A stretch of 64,000 nt of DNA from Erinaceus europaeus (lineage: Eukaryota > Chordata > Mammalia > Eulipotyphla > Erinaceidae). Shown piece after piece: positions 12,056 to 22,860 of this stretch (positions within the stretch are counted from its first letter, which is position 1; every line of letters starts with the position of its first letter). A program made the position numbers and the translations under genes. The stretch is taken from assembly GCF_950295315.1 (NCBI RefSeq), contig NC_080175.1, positions 68,920,857-68,984,856 of the forward strand. Direction: 5' to 3'. The notes beneath the pieces were generated by a model. That model did not search any database, was not told where the DNA came from, and saw only the letters and a program-made list of their open reading frames with translations.

Positions 12056-12289
12056 AAAAAAAAACTGAGGATAATCTCCATTCTTCCTGTTCTTTTTAGT
12101 TTTTACTGTTATAATGCATAGTGAAAGTAATGGTCAGAATGGCTCATAATTCCCTCCACTGTAATATTCAAATTGAATAATAAATCCTTTCTATGAATCA
12201 CATAGGAAATTGTTTTTATCACCCTTCTTGCATATGTACATTTTTGGTAGGCTTTTGTCTAGTTATAAGAAAATGGTGAATGTGACATT
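12056..12289. other. No recognisable feature
   Basis: Unique AT-rich DNA. Confidence 0.4.
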
Positions 12290-12480
12290 GTAAAAACTAA
12301 TCAAACAGCAATATTTCTACGACTCCCAATATGATCGGGATTTGATTTGTGTGCCATTATTGCTGTCGTGAGCATAATTTGATAGGATCCTGTGTTGCTG
12401 TGACATTATGAGGCACCGGCATTACACATTTGTTCACAGGAAACTGATCTCAGGGAAGTTTCCAGAAACTCTTAAAATAT
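12290..12480. other. Candidate conserved non-coding segment
   Basis: Repeat-free, higher-complexity stretch (CTACGACTCCCAATATGATC, then GAGGCACCGGCATTACAC) with three CpGs, unusual in this AT-rich background. It has no useful open frame. Conservation is a guess from composition only. Confidence 0.25.
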
Positions 12481-13300
12481 AGAACTGAATTATGTGTGAG
12501 AACATCAAAAAGAAATTAAACTAATCAGCTACACTATTAAGCAGAAGCATGAATATAGTATCTTTTGTGTCTAGATCACTTGAGATATACATTTGTGTGA
12601 TTGTCCATGACTCTTTTGTTCTTTGATCACAGATAAAGCCACTAGTGATCTTTCTTTACATTTAGAAGTTGAATATGGATGCTGTTAAGTATATTGGTAG
12701 TCCTCAATAGAAATATTTGCTTTCCTCACATTCTCTATAGATTAAGAAAAAAAAAGTCTTGAGACATGAGGTTTACTTTTTTTTTTTCCACTTAGGATAA
12801 AGCCCTGATTTTATGCCAATTCACGTCTGTCAGTACAATTTATTTCTTAAAACCACTGAATAGGTGAAGGAATGTATTTGTTAGAATATTTTTGTCTAGA
12901 TGTAAAGGTTAAAAGGCTTGGCGGTGTCTCTGTTTTGAAGTTCCAGGCTGAGAGTATGTAATTGTAGCTGTGAAATGAAGTGGGTGTAAAATGAGTTGAT
13001 GGTTCAGTCAACTTCAATACACAGATGTTTATTTTATTCTTTAATAGGCAAAGGTTAAACAGATGTCATTATGAAGCTGCAAAGACAATAAGTTGCGGAT
13101 TTTAAACATTATTTAAAGAAATGTACATTTGGAGGACTCTAAAATGAAATTTGAGCTATTATTCTTAGAAATGATTTTATCTTACTGGACCATCACACAT
13201 TTTATTAGATTTCCCATATTCACAATTTTCCCCAAGTGATTTTCTTTGGGGCATATTTATTTACAGTATAATTGCTGACCAAGGAGTACAGTTTCTCATG
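12481..13300. other. No recognisable feature
   Basis: Unique DNA with T runs near 12775. No coding or RNA signal seen. Confidence 0.45.
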
Positions 13301-13319
13301 TTTCCATGAATGGTGCTGG

Positions 13320-13444
13320 ACATGAGATTGTTTTTATTGTTTATGTGGTGCCAGGTATTATACGCTGGACCTCATGAATGCTTAGCTTGCTCTCTACTGT
13401 TGAGTCAGTTTTTTAGTTCATTTTCCTTCATTTTTCTTCATTTT

Positions 13445-13479
<35 letters not shown>

Positions 13480-13495
13480 CCAAAGCTTTTTTCCC
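13320..13495 (-). mobile_element. Degraded tRNA-type SINE with (TG)n(AG)n body
   Basis: The plus strand has GTGGTGCCAGGTATTATACG and a short antisense head. The body is expanded to TG then AG dinucleotides at 13445-13480. Strongly diverged, so the call is tentative. Confidence 0.4.
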
Positions 13496-13611
13496 ACCAC
13501 TTAGGGAATACCAGTTGTTTTAACTCTCTTGCTCCTAGGTGGGTGAGTACCAAGTTAGAATTTAGTTTCCTTATGCTTGTGTTCTGACTCTAAATTTAAT
13601 AGAAAATTATC

Positions 13612-13759
13612 TAGGGCCCGAAAGAGTAGCTTACTTGGATAGTGTGCCTTCTTTGTCATGTGCATGTACTTGGTTTGACCCAGAACCCCATAATATTAGA
13701 AGAAGCTTTGATGTTGTGTCTTGTCCTCTCTGTCTTTTGTCTCTTCTCTTTCTCTCTGG

Positions 13760-13790
<31 letters not shown>

Positions 13791-13830
13791 TGGCCCATGA
13801 TGTGAAGCCTCAGTGATGTCAAATATATAT
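13612..13830 (+). mobile_element. Older tRNA-type SINE with (CA)n
   Basis: Head AGGGCCCGAAAGAGTAGC, B-box remnant GGTTTGACCC, CT-rich body, then about 14 CA units (13760-13788). The head resembles 36945-37130. Confidence 0.6.
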
Positions 13831-14260
13831 ATATGAAAGAATAAATTTTTTAGTCTATAACAGTTTTCTTGACCAGCATGCTTTTTCTGTCTCAATTTGG
13901 GCTACATCCTATGGAAATGCTGCCAGGCAGTAGTTTCGGTCCTACATATACAATTAAGATGAGGTGCTTATTATTTAGGGTCTTTCACTCCTTTAAGGTC
14001 AACTTCTTGCAGCAAGAAGTTGAGCAAAGTGTCTGAGTGCTTGAATTGACAGTAAGCAATCAGCTGTGTCTCGGAGGGTTGGTCTAAGCTATAGGCCCTT
14101 CAGTCTTCTGCTCTTGTAAAACTGATTGGGGCAAGCAGGCACCTAGACAAGCCAGACAATATTGACATTTTTCTCAAGTATTGTTTTGATATGGATAATT
14201 GTCATGGCGAGCTAGTTGGTGAAAAAGAGGATTAAGTGCAGAAATACTGCTGTTGTTGTT
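13831..14260. other. No recognisable feature
   Basis: Unique DNA. A small inverted repeat, CAACTTCTTGC AG CAAGAAGTTG, lies at 14000-14023. Confidence 0.45.
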
Positions 14261-14261
14261 T

Positions 14262-14440
14262 TTTAATTGGACCGAGGATTGTTTACAGTGCAGTTATTGG
14301 CACATGGGTGCAATCTCTAATTTCACCATAATTGGTGTCTGCAAATCACTCACACCCCCAACCGAGGTCTGTTGGTATCTTCTAATTCTGCTTTTAAAAC
14401 CCCTTCTGTTTCATTTGGTTTAGATCCCCCCTGCTTAACA
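14262..14440 (-). mobile_element. L1 3'-end fragment (third 3'UTR type)
   Basis: AATTGGACCGAGGATTGTTT with CAGTGCAGTTATTGGCACAT parallels the organisation of the 9840 L1 3' end (T-run, GGGGGATTAATGTTTTACAG). It is probably a related older L1 subfamily. Truncated and uncertain. Confidence 0.45.
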
Positions 14441-14482
14441 CTATTTATTTGCATAACCACTTCATTCTATTTACATGGCCTC

Positions 14483-14829
14483 TGTTAACAAGCACCACCT
14501 TCCCTCCAAGGCATTGGTGGTTTAGTGGTAGAATTCTCACCTGCTCCACTCCCTCTCCTTGTCACACCCTGATCCTCTCCTTGTCACACTCTGATTTTCA
14601 CCAGTCACTTTTCTCTCCACCCTCTCTATGTCACATCCTGTTTCCACCCTACTTGGCAAGTATATATAAAGACAGCATTGTGAGTTTTAGGGTACTTTAG
14701 TTTAGTTTAGCTTAGCTCAGCTTAGATTGTGCTGCGTCCTGCATGAATAAAGAGATACTGCGTACAGCTCAACCATGAGTCCCTAGTCGTGTGTTACACG
14801 CCCGTGAAGCCAGCCCGGCGCAAACAACA
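14483..14829 (+). mobile_element. Solo LTR-like unit (class II ERV-like)
   Basis: Begins TGTTAAC and ends CAAACAACA. It has LTR order: a TATA box (TATATAAA, 14663-14670), a polyadenylation signal (AATAAA, 14746-14751) and a GC-richer U5-like end (AAGCCAGCCCGGCGC). No clean target-site duplication is visible (GGCCTC left, GAGGTC right), so both ends are approximate. No internal ERV sequence, primer-binding site or coding remnant follows. Confidence 0.6.
14511..14544 (+). other. tRNA-Gly 5'-half-like sequence in the LTR
   Basis: Thirty-four bases match the 5' half of vertebrate tRNA-Gly (GCC/CCC), from memory, with about two differences. They start GCATTGGTGG, keep the A-box-like TGGTTTAGTGG and run to about the anticodon stem. 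The 3' half, including the B box and acceptor strand, is absent, so it is not a tRNA gene. Confidence 0.65.
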
Positions 14830-14859
14830 GAGGTCCCTTTCCATCATCATGAACCAGGA

Positions 14860-15160
14860 CCTCATGTATGAACTGGGGATCTTGTTCATGTACAACTCTG
14901 AGTTGATTCCCAGTTCCAATCTTCTTTTTATTATATACACCTACATGTACATGTACCTGTACAGTAAAACATATCACACACATACACATATCTAGAAAGA
15001 CATAGAGATACAGAGATGGGAGAGGTATTGAAGCGCTGCTCCACTTTGCATAAAGTTCCTCCTGGTGCTGTCCATGGTGCGCCTGTGCGGTGCCAGGGAC
15101 TGAATTTAGAGTGTTATGTATGGTAAGGCATATACCATACCCACTGAGCCACCTCCAGTT
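14860..15160 (-). mobile_element. One or two degraded tRNA-type SINEs
   Basis: 15000-15155 reads on the minus strand as a head (ACTGGAGGTGGCTCAGTGGG), a degenerate B box and a GA-rich body. 14860-14995 has a CATGTA-rich spacer and an antisense GGACCTCATG B-box region. Confidence 0.5.
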
Positions 15161-15175
15161 GTTTATTCCTTTATG

Positions 15176-15296
15176 TCCCTTCCTTCCTTCCTTCCTTCCT
15201 TCCTTCCTTCCTTCCTTCCTTCCTTCCTTCCTTCCTTCCTTCTTTCCTTCCTTCCTTCCTTCCTTCCTTCCTCTCTTTCTTTCTTTCTTTCTTCCC
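15176..15296. repeat. (TTCC)n microsatellite
   Basis: About 23 TTCC units with one TTCTT interruption, grading into TTTC repeats. It accounts for the serine/leucine/proline/phenylalanine-repeat open frames here. Confidence 0.97.
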
Positions 15297-15409
15297 TTCT
15301 CTTCTTGTGTTTTCCTCTTTTATTCACTTTACTTCTTTGCCTTCATTCTTATAGGTTTCGCTTTTAGCAATGACTTAAAGTCAGCATTTTGTTTGTTTGC
15401 TTGTTTGTT

Positions 15410-15563
15410 ATTCATTTTGGATAGATACAGTCAGACATTGCGAACTGAAGGAGTGATAAGGAGAGAAAAACAAAGACACCTGCTGGTGGGGATTGGGGGA
15501 TTGAACCTAGGTCCTTGCACATGGCAATGTGTACACTCAACTAGGTGCACCGCCTGCTAATCC
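15410..15563 (-). mobile_element. SINE-B (diverged)
   Basis: The minus-strand body, the B box (GGTTCAATCCCCC) and the head GCGGTGCACCTAGTTGAG are recognisable. The spacer is partly deleted. Confidence 0.75.
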
Positions 15564-16014
15564 TCAATTCATTCTTAAAAAATTGCCACCTATTTGCATG
15601 AAGCTTAATATTTATGATTCAAGGACAAAAAGATGCATATTGTGCAATGTTTGTTAATATAAAGGGTGGGTCGTAAATCATTTTTTCATGAAAATATTTA
15701 ATGAATATATAATGATTAGATTTTTCTTTAAGTTACTTTTTACTTAAACTTACCTAGTTGTTACTGATATAGTTTTTATACCTTCATTGTTTTGATGTTT
15801 GAATTTTTCATGAAGGATCCAGTTAAACTTCATTAATATTATATTTAATAAATACTGATTTAATTGGCTCACATAATATATTTTTATAGAGCTGACAATG
15901 TCCAAGGCCTACACTCAGTGTTGTCTAATAATAAGAATTTAGTATTTTCTTACCTTATAACCAACAATCAGTTTAAAATTTGACAAGAATATTGCTGGGT
16001 GATGTTTAATTTTG
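15564..16014. other. No recognisable feature
   Basis: AT-rich unique DNA with no coding signal. Confidence 0.45.
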
Positions 16015-16234
16015 TTGGGATGAGGGACTGAACTTTGGCTCACCTACTTGAGCACACATGTTATCCTGAGCCAAGACTGGGGTTCAAGCCCTCCAGTTCC
16101 CATTTTCAGGTGGAAAGCTTCACAAGAGGTAAAATAGTGCTGCAGATGTCTATCTTTCTTTCTCTCTCTCCGTCTCCCCTTCCATCTCAGTTTCTCTCTG
16201 TGTCTATCAAATAAATAAATAAATAAATAAATTC
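16015..16234 (+). mobile_element. SINE-B (diverged)
   Basis: Head GACTGAACTTTGGCTCACC, B box GGTTCAAGCCC, CT-rich body, and tail of about seven AATA units. Confidence 0.82.
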
Positions 16235-16495
16235 TGTTCAAATGAGAATAATATTAGGGTTTCTTATCATAATGACAGTGACAGAAATCTGTGACATTAT
16301 CAGCATAGAAAAATTTGGTATGCATTACTTCAGTAGCATAAAATATGGGTAAATGAAATTAGAAATAAAGTCATTTAGATTAAATGATACTGAAATTGAT
16401 GTTATTAGAATTGCGTAGCTTAGAAGATTTTATTATGTAGATATCAATTTAACTCAGAAGTTAAAAAACTAGGCATTTTAGTCATATCCAGTCAT
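16235..16495. other. No recognisable feature
   Basis: Unique AT-rich DNA. It ends in the left target-site duplication of the next SINE. Confidence 0.4.
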
Positions 16496-16512
16496 TTCCC
16501 TTTTTTGTTAGC

Positions 16513-16736
16513 TTTTTAAAAAATTTAAATTATCTTTTATTTATTTATTAGATAGAGACAGCCAGAACTCAAAAGGGGAGGGGTGATAAAAAGGGAGAGA
16601 GACAGAGAGACACCTGTAACCCCCCTGCTTTACCACTTGCAAGGCTTTCCCCCTGCTGGTGGGAACCTGGGGCTGGATCCTGGGTCCTTGCTCATTGTAA
16701 CGTGCACTCAACCAAGTGCGCCACCACCCAGCCCCA
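16513..16736 (-). mobile_element. SINE-B with 13-bp target-site duplication
   Basis: Full-length minus-strand copy. CATATCCAGTCAT occurs at 16483-16495 and again at 16739-16751, showing a clean insertion. Confidence 0.93.
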
Positions 16737-16906
16737 ACCATATCCAGTCATATTCCTGTTCTAGTAAATAACATTTTAATTGAATACTTAACACGTATGT
16801 GATCTATTACTCTTAACACCCTGTCATGTAAGATTGGGGTTGCAGTAGAGACCAGAAAACCTGCATAAAGTTAAAATATGTTCTCTGCACCTTTACAGAA
16901 AAAAAT

Positions 16907-17125
16907 AGTGGGTTGGGTGGTGGTGCACATGGTTGAGTGCACGTATTACATTGCGCACGGACCTGGGTTTGAGTCTTTGGTCCCCATCTGCAGGGGGAAA
17001 GCATTGCAAGTGGTGAAGCAGTGCTGCAAGTGTCACTCTGTCTATCTGTCACCCCCTTTCCTCTTGATTTCTGGCTATCTCTATCCAATAAATATAATAA
17101 AAGATAATAAAAAATTTAAAAAAGA
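16907..17125 (+). mobile_element. SINE-B
   Basis: Head GGGTTGGGTGGTGGTGCAC, B box GGTTTGAGTC, spacer ATCTGCAGGGGGAAAGC, and tail AATAAATATAATAAAAGATAA. Confidence 0.9.
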
Positions 17126-17811
17126 AAATAATGGCATGTCAATCTCTAGATTACATGTTTTCACTGGACTGTTAGGAGTCCAATTTCAAAATGTAACAAG
17201 TATACTGCTCTTCTGTCCAAAAAAGGGACACTGAGGATTGATTTTACCTTCTACTTTGAGTAGGAAAACAGGTAAATTTAATGAAATAAAGCACTTAAAA
17301 ATAATGGCCACCATGCATTGACAATGAAGGAAACAAGAAACAAAGTGATTCCTGTCATTCTTCCAGCTGATTACCTTGTAAGAGTTTCCAGGCCACCACA
17401 AAATATAGACGAGGAATCTGAGTAGAATCTGCCCGCTCCCAAAGTTGGAGAAATGTTCTCCAAGAATTAAAAGTCTAGAGGTACAAGCTGAATACAGAGG
17501 GAAGACCAGAGATCCTTGGGGGGGGGGGGGTCCTACTTCAATTATTGTACACAGTGACATGGCCTATATGAGAAAAAACTGTAAAGAAGCCAGGGGAAAA
17601 ATTAAGGATTAAAGTGAATGGTGAATGATGCATAACCAGAGCTAGAATCAATAGATGTTTCTGTCAGCCAGACTGACAAAATCTCTAATTCATAAGATAC
17701 ATTTTAGAGTTCTTAGGAATTTCTTGCCTTAGTCATGGGAAACAATTAGCCAACCAGCTAAATACTGTTCTCCACCTAGCATTTATTTTCAAATATAAAT
17801 CTCTTTATTAG
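17126..17811. other. No recognisable feature; G13 run
   Basis: Unique DNA. A 13-base G run sits at 17518-17530. The minus-strand open frame at 17186-17560 has no recognisable domain, and its proline/glycine start comes from that run. Confidence 0.5.
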
Positions 17812-17925
17812 GAGAAATAAAAACATCCCAAATGTCCAAAGAAAGGTTAAGCAAGTTGTGATACATATAGAATAGAATACTACTCAGGTGTACCTAATGA
17901 TGAAACCTAACAAAGACTTCTTTTT
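17812..17925 (+). mobile_element. Old L1 ORF2 3'-end fragment
   Basis: CATCCCAAATGTCCAAAG followed by TACATATAGAATAGAATACT and ACTCAGG is the well-known end region of mammalian L1 ORF2, degraded. Confidence 0.65.
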
Positions 17926-17940
17926 AAAAAATATTTTTAT

Positions 17941-18218
17941 GGGAGTCGGGCTGTAACGCAGCGGGTTAAGCGCAGGTGGCGCAAAGCACAAGGACTGGCA
18001 TAAGGATCCCGGTTCGAACCCCGGCTCCCCACCTGCAGGGGAGTCGCTTCACAGGTGGTGAAGTAGGTCTGCAGGTGTCTATCTTTCTCTCCCCCTCTGT
18101 CTTCCCCTCCTCTCTCCATTTCTCTCTGTCCTATCCAACAATGACAACAACAACAATAACTACAACAATAAAACAACAAGGGCAACAAAAGGGAATAAAT
18201 AAATAAAATAAATATTTT
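17941..18218 (+). mobile_element. SINE-A with 15-bp target-site duplication
   Basis: Near-intact: head GGGAGTCGGGCTGTAACGC, B box GGTTCGAACCC, spacer CACCTGCAGGGGAGTCGC, AAC-triplet tail. AAAAAATATTTTTAT occurs at 17926-17940 and at 18219-18233. The target is the A-rich tail of the adjacent L1. Confidence 0.95.
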
Positions 18219-19530
18219 AAAAAATATTTTTATTTATAAAAAGGAAACATTGACAAAACCATAGGATAAGAGGGGTACAACTTCACACAGTTCCCATCAC
18301 CAGACCTCTGTATCCCATCCCCTCCTCTGATAACTTTCCTATTCTTTAATCCTCTGGGAATATGGACCCAAGATCATTGTGGGATGCAGAAGGTGGAAGG
18401 TCTGGCTTCTATAATTGCTTCCCCGCTGAACATGGGCATTGACAGGTCAATCCATACTCCCAGCCTGTCTCTCTCTTTCCATAGTGGGGAAGGGATCTGG
18501 GGAAGCAGTGCTCCAAGGCACATTGGTGGGGTTGTCTGTACAGTGAAGTCTGGTTGCATCCTGCTAGCATCTGAAACCTGGTGGCTGAAAAGAGAGTTAA
18601 CATACAAAGCCAAAAAATTGTTGACTAATCATGAACCTAAAGGCTGGGATAGTGCAGATGAAGTGTTGGGGGGGGGGGTCCTCCATTTTGTAGATAGCTA
18701 GTAGGCATATTTAGTTATATTTCAAAGGGTCTGTAGCTGTACTAGTGTTTTTTTTTTTTTTTCCCCAGAGCCTGAAATCTGATGTGCAAGCTATTGTCTG
18801 GGGAGATGATGTCATGGCTGGGAAAAGGGCCAGAAAGCTGGATCAGGGAAGCGATAGCTCTCTAATATGGGAAAGGGGTATAAATATTGTTGAATGTAAA
18901 TTCCATCAATTATATGTGATCTGGGGCCCATAATTAGCTTAGGAGCCTGTGTAACCTCTGCTTCCCTCTAGATCTGAGCTCACATTCTGTGATCATGAGT
19001 AGGACCATTCTATGCTGCCCCAGTATCAACCCATCTTCCTCAGGTGTAGCGTAGAGTATGTTGTCCATCCTCCGAGGATGGACCATTCTCTACCATTGTT
19101 GATCCAAGTTGAGGGAAAGGTCCTATGGGGGCCCACAAAGGGGTCTTTTTTGTTGTTCCTGATAGAAATGACCAGTAACAATGGAGAGAGGGATTTATTT
19201 GAGTTGTAGCCCCATCAAGTCTGTTTGGGAATCTCAGGACTCCCGGGTTAGGGCCCCAGCTGGTGGAATGGCCTGAGAGTGACTAAAGAGTCATTGTTAA
19301 AGTATGCCAGTCTCTTACTCTTATTCAGCTTTTGCAGTCCTTGCTTTGATAAGGTTAGCTTTGGAGTGATTGAGCAAACTGTAATAGGAAGTAGGTGAGG
19401 AGGGTATCTAAGTCTACATGGACACTATTTCATTATGAACTTTATACTGACTCACTACAGACCATAGTGTATTTTTGCTTTCAGGTATATATTTTGCCCT
19501 AATTTATGGATACATGCGAGATTCACAAGA
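18219..19530 (-). mobile_element. L1 3'UTR, long (undeleted) form
   Basis: Starts at the L1 tail and runs through the shared terminal block (18240-18660), then about 775 bp that the 39.5 kb and 60 kb copies lack, then rejoins them at ACTCACTACAGACC (about 19448). It fades near 19520, so 5'-truncated. The acceptor-like CTCTCTTTTCAG (minus strand, about 18588-18599) is present and unspliced. Confidence 0.9.
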
Positions 19531-19639
19531 CTGTTTCTATGTAATTTCATAGAGACTTACTAACTCAATGAATATTTATGGTATTCTAAATATTTACATT
19601 TCCACAAAATGATATGACATAACACATTTGACATCTAAT

Positions 19640-19915
19640 TAAAGGTTGTAGGTAGGGAAAGAAGAATGACCCATAATGAAGAAAATATATCAACTGACCC
19701 TAAACTAAAATGGCCAAACTGATGTTACCCTGTATTGTAGATGTTTAAAAAAATTAAATATAGGAGACATGGACAACATAAAAAATAAACCCAATTCTAA
19801 ACATGAACACTGTAGTATGTAAGAGGAAACATACATTGATGAGATAATGGTGAATTAGCATTAGAGAAAATAAAAGTCAAACTTGAACAGAAAGGAATGA
19901 CAGCTATTTAATCTA
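19640..19915 (+). mobile_element. Probable old L1 ORF1-region remnant
   Basis: Lysine/glutamate-rich degraded sequence directly upstream of the clearer ORF1-like segment at 20070-20520 and in the same orientation. Tentative on its own. Confidence 0.4.
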
Positions 19916-19920
19916 AATAA

Positions 19921-20065
19921 GAGGCCGGGATATAACTTGCCTGGTGGAGTATATACCTTTTGAGCATAATGAATTTGAGACCTGACATCATATACTTGAC
20001 AATAGAGAAGCTTTATGGATGATGGATCAGTGCAGTGATGTCTCATCTTACTTCTGTCTCTTAGG
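19921..20065 (+). mobile_element. Degraded tRNA-type SINE
   Basis: Head AGGCCGGGATATAACTTGCC, B-box remnant GAGACCTGACATC and a short CT-rich body. It interrupts the old L1. Confidence 0.55.
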
Positions 20066-20069
20066 AAAA

Positions 20070-20520
20070 TAGTCAGTGAAATATCAAGACTTAAAGACTA
20101 TGCAGAGTTAGTGCTCATGGACTGGGATTTTGAATTTGTCTTCTAATTCTGCATAGAATAAATGAAATATATTAAAGAGAAGTTGTACAGTGTGAACAAA
20201 AAATAAGAAGAACATAATTAAAAACAATGTAGAGAGGGAAAACAGGATAGTAATAGCAGAATTTTCATCAGAAACAATGGATACAAGAAGATATGGAGTA
20301 ACTAACTTTAACTTCATTTTCAAACTGTGAATCAAATATCCTCTATGCCAGATTGAAAATATATTACCACAAACATAGTGAAATAATGGTGATTTGAAGA
20401 ATGAGTCATCAGTAATAGTAAATATAAGAAATGATGAATGAATTTATTGATGTAGAACAAATATAAAACCAGGCAAAATCATGACTTATACAGAGGAATA
20501 GGTACTATTGGAAACAGTAA
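20070..20520 (+). pseudogene. Old L1 ORF1 C-terminal-domain remnant
   Basis: AGCAGAATTTTCATCAGAAAC, then ATCAAATATCCTCTATGCCAG, follows the arrangement of the L1 ORF1p C-terminal RNA-binding domain coding region (family knowledge). No open frame survives. ORF1p is the trimeric nucleic-acid chaperone of the L1 particle; this copy cannot encode it. Confidence 0.5.
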
Positions 20521-20542
20521 CTGCATTGATTAATGTTTTTTA

Positions 20543-20761
20543 AGTATTTAAAAAAAAATCTTATCTTTATTTATTGGATAGAGACTGCCGGAAATCGAGA
20601 GGGAAGGGGAAGAGAGAGGGGGAAAAGAGACAGAGAGACACCTGCAACACTGCTTCACCACTAGCAAAGCTTTCTCCCTGCAGGTGGGGACCTGGGACTC
20701 AAGCACTGTTCCTTACATATTGTAACATGTGTTCAACCAGGTGTTCTACCACCCAGCCCCA
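20543..20761 (-). mobile_element. SINE-B with target-site duplication
   Basis: Full-length minus-strand copy. GATTAATGTTT flanks it at 20528 and 20762. It is inserted in the old L1. Confidence 0.92.
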
Positions 20762-20819
20762 GATTAATGTTTAAGATTTTTTTCTTGTTGAAATGATAAT
20801 TGATTATTTACAAAACATT

Positions 20820-21590
20820 TAAATATGTGTAACCTATTCATAAGTAAGATCTATGACAACAAAAAGTCTAGAAGGGAAGGCTGGAAAGGAAAGTCTTAGA
20901 TGCTCTTTAACTACAAATGATTTTGTGTAATACTTGAGTATTGACTGTGCTATGTAAAGGTACATGTTTTCCCCAGATCAGTGACTAAAATCACATCAAA
21001 GAGTCATGCCTAATAGGTCACTGAAAGATATAACTGGGATTATTTTTTTAATCACTTAATCCAAAGGTAGATGGTAAAAGAGAAACAGAAATGTATGCGA
21101 CAAACTAAAAACTCTTAATAAAATAGAATTGCACTTATGCTATCAATGATAACATTAACTTGAAATAATATCAATATATCCATTTAAAAAGAAGAATGTT
21201 TCACATAGAAGGAAATTGGAAAAGCAAAAGTTTAAATATTTTTTCTGCTTAAAAACACTTTAATATAAAACAAAAACAGATTGAAAGTAAAAGACTGAGG
21301 AAAGATACGTCATAGAAAATAAATGGTAGGACTGGAAAGATACAGCTATTTTTAAATGACAAGTTGGTCTTTATAAACTTTTAAACTTCTGCTAATCAAT
21401 ATAGATCGCCAAGAGAGTTATTAGAGATGCTACACATCATATTCAGATCACCTCTTAGATGAATAATACCCAGACTATGTAGTGAAAGCTCAAAGCTAAT
21501 AATCAGAAGCTTAAATTCAATAAAATCTGGTCAAAATGTTCCACTAAACAGTTTACCAAAGAGGATGTAGGGATTAAAAATATCACAGGA
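20820..21590 (+). pseudogene. Old L1 ORF2 endonuclease-region remnant
   Basis: Around 21265-21320 the conceptual frame gives NRLKVKD, recalling the L1 ORF2 endonuclease string LKVKGW. Orientation and order (ORF1-like upstream, ORF2 3' end downstream) fit one ancient L1. There are many stops and most of ORF2 is missing. Confidence 0.5.
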
Positions 21591-21592
21591 GA

Positions 21593-21875
21593 GGGAGTCG
21601 GGTGGTAGCGCAGCGGGTTAAGCGCAGGTGGCGCAAAGCACAAGGACTGGAGGAAGGATGCCGGTTCGAGTCCCCGGCTCCCCACCTGCAGGGGAGTCGC
21701 TCCACAGGTGGTGAAGCAGGTCCGCAGGTGTCTGTCTTTCTCTCCCCCTCTCTGTCTTCCCCTCTTCTCTCCATTTCTCTCTGTCCTATCCAACAACGAT
21801 GACATCAATAACAACAACAATAAACAACAAGGGCAACAAAAGGGAATTAATTAATTAATTAAAATTAAAAAAAAT
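21593..21875 (+). mobile_element. SINE-A with target-site duplication
   Basis: Near-intact: head GGGAGTCGGGTGGTAGCGC, B box GGTTCGAGTCC. ATATCACAGGAGA flanks it near 21580 and 21876. Inserted in the old L1. Confidence 0.95.
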
Positions 21876-21965
21876 ATATCACAGGAGAAACTGCTCAATT
21901 ACTAAGAAGTTCAAACTAAAGTAAAATGAGGTACATACCTCAACTCATGTATTAGAATAGGTTAG

Positions 21966-22100
21966 TCTTCAGGGGGAGAGCTTCACCAATGGTGAAGCGG
22001 CCTAAGGGTGTTTCTCTGTCTCTCTCCCTCTCTATCTTCCCCTCCTCTCTCAATTTCTCTCTGCCTCTATCCAATAATAAATAAAAATATTTTAAAAAGA
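21966..22100 (+). mobile_element. 5'-truncated SINE-B
   Basis: Starts inside the spacer (CAGGGGGAGAGCTTCACC); CT-rich body and AATAATAAATAAAAATA tail present. The tRNA-like head is missing. Confidence 0.8.
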
Positions 22101-22129
22101 CAATTTACAGATTCACTGAGATATCAGAA

Positions 22130-22860
22130 TAGAGATTATTCAAGCACACAAATTTAAAACAAAAACAAATTGTATCGTGGTAGTTATTTTGGGCAGGGTT
22201 ATAGAAGTCTGCTGGTGATATATATATCCCTATGATATTAGACAGTTATAAATCACTACTAAATCACTAGTAAAATTTAAATAAAAAATTACCATACTAA
22301 GTAAGTTTGCAATGTAGAGGAAATAAAACACTTGTATAGTTTGGGTGAAATGTGAAAGCGGGACAACTATTCTGGGAAAGAGTTTGGCAGATTCTTAGAA
22401 ATCTTAACAAATCTACAATGAGATCTAGCCAACCAAAGCTGAGTAACTAAGAGAAAATAAAATCTTGTGCCCCTGAAAATATTTGTAAGTGAATATTTCT
22501 TGAACCTTTGTGCCAGAAAAAAGATCAGAAACATTGCCAATTTGGACAGGCAGAACAAATAAAGAATTTGTAGAATATCTATAAAATGCATACCACTCAC
22601 AGATAAAGAGTAGACTGTGGATTCTAACAGCTACATTAATGAATTGCAAAATAACTGTGCAAAATAACAAAAGAAGTCAGACTCCTCCCAGAAAAGAGTA
22701 CGTACTAAATAATGGCTTTCACTTACATAAAACTCTAGCAATTGTGAAGTGAGCTATAGTCGCAGAGTGAAGTGGAATAGGGGCTATGAGTGGTAATGCG
22801 GAGGAAGCACAAAGGAATACAAATAACCTGGGAACTTGAGAAACAGGGATATTAAATATA
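22130..22860 (+). pseudogene. Old L1 ORF2 3' end and 3'UTR remnant
   Basis: GGGAAAGAGTTTGGCAGATT, GAATTGCAAAATAACTGTGC, AGTCAGACTCCTCCCAGAAA and ACATAAAACTCTAGCAATTG match the order of ancient mammalian L1 3' ends. It is the terminal part of the plus-strand L1 remnants starting near 19640. Confidence 0.7.

Noticed and set aside
14511..14582. tRNA-Gly gene
   Set aside because: Only the 5' half is present; anticodon loop, T arm, B box and acceptor 3' strand are missing.
15090..15560. 156-residue open frame rich in leucine, proline, serine and phenylalanine
   Set aside because: It is translation of the (TTCC)n tract and an antisense SINE-B; there is no coding constraint.
19440..19460. The 775-bp subfamily deletion as splicing
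   Set aside because: The GTGAGT at the junction is retained in the deleted copies, so that site was not used as a donor.
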